A DNA stretch of 64,000 nt from the NCBI GenBank assembly GCA_963921935.1, contig OY998181.1:117572957-117636956 (forward strand), given 5' to 3'. The notes under the pieces are model-generated. The model worked only from the letters and a program-made list of their open reading frames with translations, searched no databases and was not told where the DNA came from. The translations under genes and the position numbers were made by a program. Within the stretch, counting starts at the first letter, position 1. Each line of letters opens with the position of its first letter. Of the stretch, positions 35,101 to 44,100 are shown one piece after another. The DNA is from Galeruca laticollis (lineage: Eukaryota > Arthropoda > Insecta > Coleoptera > Chrysomelidae).

Positions 35101-38100
35101 TTCGTAGAATTTGTAAATCATTGTCCTGTTTATATAAGTGTTTGCACAATTTAATTGATTGTTCAGACTTGATACATAAAATTAATTTTAATGTACCACA
35201 GTTCTACAATAGACAACATTTACCTTTTTATTGTGATTGGTCGCGAACAAATGTTTTACTTCATTAACCAATTAATGTTATGTGTAATAATTTTAATTTA
35301 TTGTGCAACACATGCGACATCTTTATAGATAATTTTAAAGTTATTAAAGCTTGTGCTACTGAACGTTATACAACTATGTGAAATGTGTTTTTTGATTTTA
35401 ATTTTTATTTATTTCTTCTTTTCTTAATTTAATTTAAGGCTGTTTCTTCTTTTATTATATATTCATTGTTTTTGCTCTGTAAAGGGATTTGTATAAAACT
35501 GTTGGGCAATAAAGGCTATTATTATTATTATTGGACTAAATTCTGCGTTAATAATTTTTGCACATCTTTCAACAGATTTTTCTGTGGTGTATAACACAAT
35601 ATCGTCGGCGTATTGTACTATTTTAGATTTTGGTGATACAATTTTTTCAACATCCATTGTATAGAGGGTGAATAGGATTGGACTGAGGATGCTGCCTTGT
35701 GGTAAACTGTCCATTATATTGAAACCATCGCTCCTTCCACTTTTCTCTCATAATATTATTAATGTGTCATTTTATATCGTTGAAGGGTGTAGGAATTCCG
35801 TTATCAATGGGTAAATTTGCTGCTAATTTTGCAGCTATATCTGCCATTTCATTTCCAGGAATTTCGCAATGTCCTGGGACCCACATTAGTATACATTGTT
35901 TGTAAAGATGCTAGGTATGTTATCAATTCAAGATTTTGTTGACAGTATAGATACACATAGAGAATCAGGATTAAGTATGCTATATGTTAAATTTAATTAA
36001 TATTGTGTGTCAAGATCACTACAATTTAGAAGAATTATCATTTAAACGAAACAACTTACAAACTTTGGAACTACAGTCTAGAATATTAGGTTGATTGGAA
36101 AGACACTGCAGACTTGTCTCTTCCTTAATGATAAATTCGTTATGCAAGGTACTGGGGTTATCAGTGTCAGCTTCCAATGTGGGCATTATTCCTTCACCTA
36201 AAATATAATAAGGCATAGATTAAATCAACAGACAATTGAAGCAATACAATAATTATTTGTTCTATAATGATACCAGAGATAATACCCTCTTTTAATAAAA
36301 AATTGAGTCATGTAAAATAAAACTTATTTTTTTGTTGATTTTATGGCGTTTGGAGGTATCCATGCAGCCAAATTACTTTGTGTTAGGTTATATATACAGT
36401 ATATATAGTAATATATGTGATGTTTATATTTGAATCCAATTTCAATGAAGTGCCAATCAGAATCGATACTGAATTTGTTATTGATTTTCGTGTTGTGGAT
36501 ATGTATCCTATTACTTAAGAGTGCCCTAATTTATCCTATCAAACTATCGTCGTCTGCGATTTAAGTTAATACAGCTTTTCGATCAAAGGATTGGTACAGG
36601 GTTACAAGTTTTCTCGCCCAGGGGACGTTCAGGGCATTATTTGAACACATACAGAGGTAGACCACGGATGGAAGGTATAAACATTTGGGTTAGGGTAACA
36701 AAGGTCACAAGCTCTATATGACTTAACTATATCAATATGTTAGTCATCCTTAGAAATTTTATTAGGCAATCTAATATTTTGATGTTATTCAGCGCCAGTA
36801 AGTGTAACATGTTGATGGGAGGGTATATTTATTCATGTATTATATTATTATAAAGTTCTTTAGTGGCATTACGATATTCCAGGCATTCAAAAAATATATG
36901 ATCCAGATCTTCTATGACATTGCAGGCTGTGCATAAGTTTGATTCGATTACGCCTCTTTTGCTTAAGTGCTCTGGGTACGACGCGTGTCCAAATTTCATT
37001 CGAATTATACAGCTAATTCCCCTACGTGAATAATTAATTCCTTTGTACCACTGTTGTTTTGGTATTTCCCTATGCAGTAGTGTGTATCTAGTAGTCTTTG
37101 TTTTTACATAGTGATCCCATTTCTCTTTCCATGCTGCTTGAAATTTTCTTTTGTATGTATTTATGCAATCTTGTAGTGCCACTTCATTCAGTTGACATTC
37201 ATCTTTTTCAGGACTTGGTTTGGCTAACTGATCAGCTTTTTCTTTGCCGTAAATTTCATAATGTGCTTTTACCCATATTATTTTATTGTCACTCTCTTTA
37301 GTAAGTTGGTGTAATATGGATTGAATTTTAAAACTTTTATTCTTAGTGTAGTTTTACAACAAATTTGTATTTACATGAACTACACTCGTGCACAAAATAT
37401 AGATTCATAGAATAGAATCATTGTCTAAAAAAAATTAGTCTGTCAACCTAATGAGTATAACAGAAACCCTAAAAAGAGAGAAAGATTCATAAATTTTAAG
37501 AAAGATTAATACGTTTTTTATTTTATAATATATCCTTAATTTGTAGGTCATTAATTTTGTTATTTTTTGAGCCACATACAAGAATTTTCTTCTGTGGCAA
37601 TATGTGTGTGTGTGTGTGTGTGTGAGTTAATGGCACTGGTTAATAAACCAACAGGCCAGTCTATTGTAATGAATATTTTATGCGATTATTATCTTTTTTT
37701 TGGATTATAGATTAGGCTTTATACATTTGGATTTTAGATACAGTTGTTGACATTTGATCTTCATTTTTATTTGGTTATTTCGAGAGATTTGGTTTTAAGC
37801 ACTTTTTTTTATTTATTTAGTTTTTTTACTTATCTGTTTTTTTTCATTCTTTCATTTCATTCATTTTTTTTCTACAATATCATGTTAGTACTTTTAGTTA
37901 AGATATAAAGGAGTCGTTTTACTTCTATCTCTTCTGATGCTAGAGCATGGTTAAAAGATTAGCTGGTAATGCTATAAACTTGGAAAGTTTACTATAAAAT
38001 TGTTTTGATGCTGCTTCATTGAATTTACACTCTATGTCTTCATACGTGGTGGTGTGAGGCAATGTCCTGACCTTATTCTAGTGAGGGTTCTAATAAATGA

Positions 38101-41100
38101 TCTATCACTTTCTTTGTGGAACCAGTGTTTGTGTTTAACTGTGGGTTCAATAACTTTATATGTTTGTCCTCCAAGGTATTCTGCGTAGTGCTTTTGCCAA
38201 TCCTCTTTTAATTTTATTTTGATTTGTTTGTTTATTTCTGATATCAAGACACTCAACACGAAATCCCACGAAATCGACCCGAAAATAACCAAAAACTCCA
38301 AAATACATTCAGCAGTCACAATTCACGTTTTGATTATTGTCACATATGTCAACAAACTAAATAAAATGAACAGCACCAACAGACATGAAATAATTGCAAA
38401 GCTGAGGAAAAAATTCGTTGCCCAATACTCCATAGACACAGTTGCGCATTTCTCGGGAAATAGACTCTATATTTTAATGTTCGATTTGGAACAACCTTCG
38501 ACGTCTTCGCCCACTCAACCTATCCAAGGGAAAAAAAATAATATTCAAGTTCACGTCGACACTTAAAATCATGTACGCCAATCTCAACAGTTACTCACCG
38601 AGAAAACACCTCATCAACAACATTATTGAAAGGCATAAAATAAACTGTGCATTATTTGTGGAAACAAAAACAAAAGAAAATAGTAACAAACTACAGAAAC
38701 TGGAACATTCTACAACTAAATGGAAACATAGTTAACACTAATGTGCGTAGTGGAAGTTTGATACAGGCGCATCCAGGACTAAAAATGCTAAAAGAAACCC
38801 CTCCCAAAATGAATAACCCGCTTAATGAGATGCTTCACTTTTCAATTCCATTTCTAGGAGATAAACTACACATTTTTCTTGTATATATTCACCCAAATGC
38901 ACGCATCGAACAAACGCTTTTCAACAAAGCCTCCATATACAAATATGCAGTGATTGTAGGAGATCTAAATGTGAATCGGAATAAAAGCAGACAAATAAGG
39001 GATTTTATGAATAATGCACCCTTCGAAATGGTGTTTACTCCTCCCTTGTGTAGTCTAGGTGTAGTTTGAATGTGTATGGGGCACGAACTAATAGTCAGAA
39101 TTACTGGCAAATGATCCGAAGATAGATCATAGCTTGGAATAATATCTGTGTATGCTGGGGAGGTGCCATTAGTGACGAAGAAGTCTAGCAGGTCTGGCAG
39201 TTTATTTATATCGGTTGGCCAGTATGTTGGTGTTCCTGTGGACAAAAAGGAGTATCTTTTTTCCTGTATTACTTTAGATAGATCTCTTCATTTTGTGGTA
39301 GTTATTCGAGATCCCCACATCTGATGTTTACTATTGTAGTCTCCACCTGCTATAAATCTTGAACCAAGTGTGTTGAAAAATGATTCAAACTGATCTTTTT
39401 TTAGGTTATGCTTTGGGGGACAGTAAACTACAGTAATCGTTATCTCGTATGGCATTGTATTTACTCGAATTGATGTGGCTTGTAGAAATTCCTCCTCATA
39501 TTTTGGTAGCTCACAGTGTTTGATTGTTTGTTTAATTAAAATAGCTGTGCCCGCATGCGCGGTACCATCCGGATGATTTGTGTAGTAAATTTTATAGAAT
39601 GGAATCCTAAAGTAAGATTTATCAGTAAAATGGGTTTCACTGATTAGAAGAATGTCAATTGAGTTTTGTCTAAGAAATAACTGGACTTCATCCTTGTGTT
39701 GAACAAGGCCGTTAGCATTCCACAATGCAACTCTGAGAAACTTAGCCATTATTTAATTTGTTGATAAGCATTATCAACATGTTGAGAACCATACTATTCT
39801 GCTGTATTAACTGGTTAAACATAGCTTTAAACTCATCTAAGAATTTATTTAATGTCATTGAAGATTCTTCACCATTAGCTCTATTATGTATTTCTACTCC
39901 TGCAGTTGCCTGTGCGCAGCTCCTATTAGTATGTCTGGGCTGAGGTTGTTGGCCTTGATCAGTTGATTTTGTATTGTTTTGTGTCATAGTAATCCTATTA
40001 TTATTTATCTTTACTTTATAGTTTTTTTGGTAGAATTCTCAGCCCCCGTAATTAGCTGGATGACCACCTCCACAAAGACCACATGTAGCTGGCGTATTTT
40101 TACTTTTTTTACAATTTGCTGTGCTGTGTTGGCCACCACATTTAACGCATAGGTATGGCCTATTACAGTAGGTTTTGGTATGGCCATATAATTGACATCT
40201 TTTACATTGAGCTAATTTGTTGTCTTTTTTTGGTGGTTGTATTTGTATGACACTATTTAGAAGCTTAGTTATTTCGTAAACTTTTTTATTGTTATCAGAA
40301 GGTTCCAAATCGACGTAAAACATGTTAAGAGGTTCCTTGGTTATTCGATGTTTAACATTGACTATATTTCTTACATTGTGGCCTTTTTCAATTAATTCAT
40401 CCTTTATATCTTTCAAGTCTATTAAATGGTGCAAATATTTAATTACGACACGATAGGATCTCTTTATGTTTTTCAGAGATATACTAGTCGAAAATGCTGG
40501 GAGTCATATTTTTATACTAGACAAAGTGAAAATAATTGGATGCTTTAGCAAGGAGCCAAGTTACGATCTAGATGTACGCAAGTGGATTGAGAATTGCCAT
40601 ACCATTGGCCTATATTGTTATTCTTAGATGCACATGTAAATAGGATACCTTAAACTACTGTAAATAACGATATTTTAAACTTAAACTTATAGGATAATCC
40701 GATTAAAAATAAGCCTTAGTAAAGTATATTTCACAATATTTCGTTGACTTGGTATCTATCAATAGTCAGTAAAATTTAGATGCTAAAACATAAATTAAAT
40801 TTATTATGTAAAAAAAAATCACTAAATTTATGAAAAACAAATTATAATTATAAACATATTATTTGTGGATGTACACTGTGTGCCGAAATAAATGAGCACA
40901 TTTTTTAATTGAAAATATTTTTTTTGTTGTTTGGGCAATTTAATTTCTTTTTGCAGGGCTAATAACCTAACATGTCCTCAACATGACTGTAAATTTGAAA
41001 GGAAAAATAATGTACAAGGTCGGACTTAAAAAAATTATATAACAGTGCATTTGAGCTCGTTGCAAATGAAAACTGTCTAAGCCAAAATTGTACTAATATG

Positions 41101-44100
41101 CTTTTTCAGTAGATAAACTATCCAGAACACTTCAGTAAAAAGGAAAGTTTTCTGGATAGTTTATCTACCGAAAAAGCATATTAGTACAATTTTAGGTAAG
41201 ACAGTTTTCATTTGCAACGAGCTCAAATGTACTGTTATATAATTTTTTTTATAAGTCCGACCCTGTACATTATTTTTCCTTTCAAATTTACAGTCATGTT
41301 GAGGGCATGTTAGGTTATTAGCCCTGCAAAAAGAAATTAGATCGCCCAAAAAACAAAAAAATATTTTCAATTAAAAAATGTACTCCTTTATTTCGGCCCA
41401 CAGTGTATATTTACATTGAACGCTCGTTAATGGCACTTGGTGTCCTTGAACAAGAATAAATAGGTACAAACGCTGGTAAAACCAACAATTTCAAGTTTCA
41501 AAAACGACAATTTATAATATGTAGAATAACAGGAAAAATATCCAAAATTCAAGAAAGTTATGAAAGCAATCCACACAACTAAAGTTCTAATCAAGTAAGA
41601 AAACCACAGAAAACCGACATAAAAATACAAAACAAATAATTTCTTTCACAAAGTACTTTTCATAACAAACAGAATGACAATAAATAAGCTATAGTGTAAA
41701 AACAATGCAATAATTAAAAAATAATTTGAGTAATATACATTCTAGATTGGAGTATCATTAAATTTTTAAACGATGTTAAATCAAGATAAAACTAGAAAAT
41801 TATTTATAAGTTTTTATTAATTTATTATGATACTCCTATAAACACACAGAGCTGGACAAACTACTGAAGTATAACTACTAACTACTTAATCCAAAAAAGT
41901 GTTAGTAATGAAAAACTATCTACCTACATTTGAAAAATGAAAGGACTTCCACGTGTGGTGAAGGTGAAAATGGCTCAACACCTTTACTGGTGGAGGGAAT
42001 AGCTATAACATAAAATAAAACCCAGATTATTTTTTCAATGGGTACATTTTAAAATTTCCAAACTTATAGCACGCTATATTGAATACAATAAAACTTACCA
42101 TCAATTTTTGTTAATTTCCTCTCATATTTTCTGGTGGGCATTTTAACTTTTCCAACTGGAGGATAATCTGTATGGCTGGAAGGCATATCTAGAAAAAAAA
42201 TGTATGTTATTAAACTATTTTTTTTCAATTGCATATAATAGATACCATCAATTATTTTATGGCTCATCTGCTGTATAGGCGCTTCGACTTTGACGGGAAA
42301 CAAAAAATTGTCAGTTATATCTCCCTTCATTGAATAATCTAAAATATATACATATTTAATAACATTTAATAAATTTATATAAAAAAAAATTACTCACTAG
42401 GCAAAAACAGGGACGGCAAAGAAAACTTTTTTAATAACTTCCCTTCGTCTTTTTCAAATTTCGAAAAGCACTGTTTTTGAAAATGAAGGGGACATATCCT
42501 CCATTGTTTCCTCCTCGTCAAATTGGATGATTTATTCCCACTACGTTCCAGCCATATTAATTTTACATCTTCCTGGGTTGGAAGAACAAAACTGTATAAA
42601 GAAATAGTTACCTTAGTAATAGAACAATTTTTAGTTTCACTAATGTAAAACAACCATGATCTCTAAAGTTGTCGATATTTTATAAAAATAAAGAAAATGG
42701 TGGTTAATTAACACTAAACAGGAGTTGCGGAGTCTAAGAAAGTATGATACTGTGATAACTTTCGTATTTGTTGAACAGGCGGTAGGCGCTGCTTAATACC
42801 TTCCTATGGTGGGGAGACCCATCCCATGCTCAGTTGACTTCAGTCTATTATCAAAGCAAGTACATGTAACAAAGATCTTAGAGTAAAGGGACTCCGCAAT
42901 TAGTGTAATATTTTCAATTTAGTAGCTATGTCTGAGAATCCAAAAACAGTTAAACCTACAGACTCTAACTTTGAGCAATGTGTGCTAAGATGGTTTGAGG
43001 AATATGATACAGAAGGTTCAGACCAAGATGGCGATCCCGAAAGCAACACTACTATTGAAAATGCTATTACAAGCGATCACGAAATAGAGAGTGAGCTTTC
43101 TGGTGTTGATTCTGACGATGAAGATGGAATGCAGGTTACCGAAAGTGAAAACGGCAGTGACACAAGAATTTCAAGAAAAAAATATTTTTACGGGACAAAA
43201 ACAGATACAAATGGGCGGCCACCGAACCAACCCGAAACGTGAGAACAGCAGCGCATAACATACTGAAGTTGCCAGGGAATAAAAATGCTGTACCAGAAAT
43301 TGCACTGCCAGAAGCATGGAGGCAAATATTCTCGCAAGATATCCTAGATATTGTTGTGCAATACACAAATTTAAAAATTCAGGGATTTTGTAATAAACCA
43401 GGCAATCAGAATCGCACAGAGTACCGAGAAACGAATTCCATTGAACTAAATAGTTTTCTTGGACTTCTGCTATTAACTGCTGCCTTTAAGTCTAATAATG
43501 AGGCCATTAAATCAATCTTTTCAACAGACGGGACTGGTCGTGAAATTTTTCGATTGGTAATGTCAGCAAAAAGATTTGCTGTTTTATTAGCTTGCCAAGG
43601 TTCGACACTCATGAAGAGAGAATCCTAATAGTAAAAAATGACCCAACTGCAGCGATATCACATATATTTGAAAAATTTAACCAAAACTCTCAATCTAGTT
43701 ACGCTTTAGGAGCCAAGGCAACTGGCGATAAAATGCTGGTCGGTTTTAGAGATAGGTGCAAATTTAAAATGTATTTAGCTAGAAAACCCGTAAAATATGG
43801 CCTGAAAGTCCAATGCCTTGTTGATGCCCGGACCCACTATATATACAATACATATATTTATTGTGGCAAGGGTACTGACTACCTAAAAGATATTACAGAT
43901 GAAGAAAAACAGTTTGCTATTCCAACGCAAGCTGTTGTTCTCTGCAAACCACTATTTGGAAGCAACCGAAATATTACGGGTGATAACTGGTACTCTTCAA
44001 TAGAGCTCACTGATCATCTTTTGCAAAATAAGCTTACTTACGTTGGAACCATGAAGAAAAACAAACGAGAAATACCTAAAGAATTTCTACCCTCCAAACT

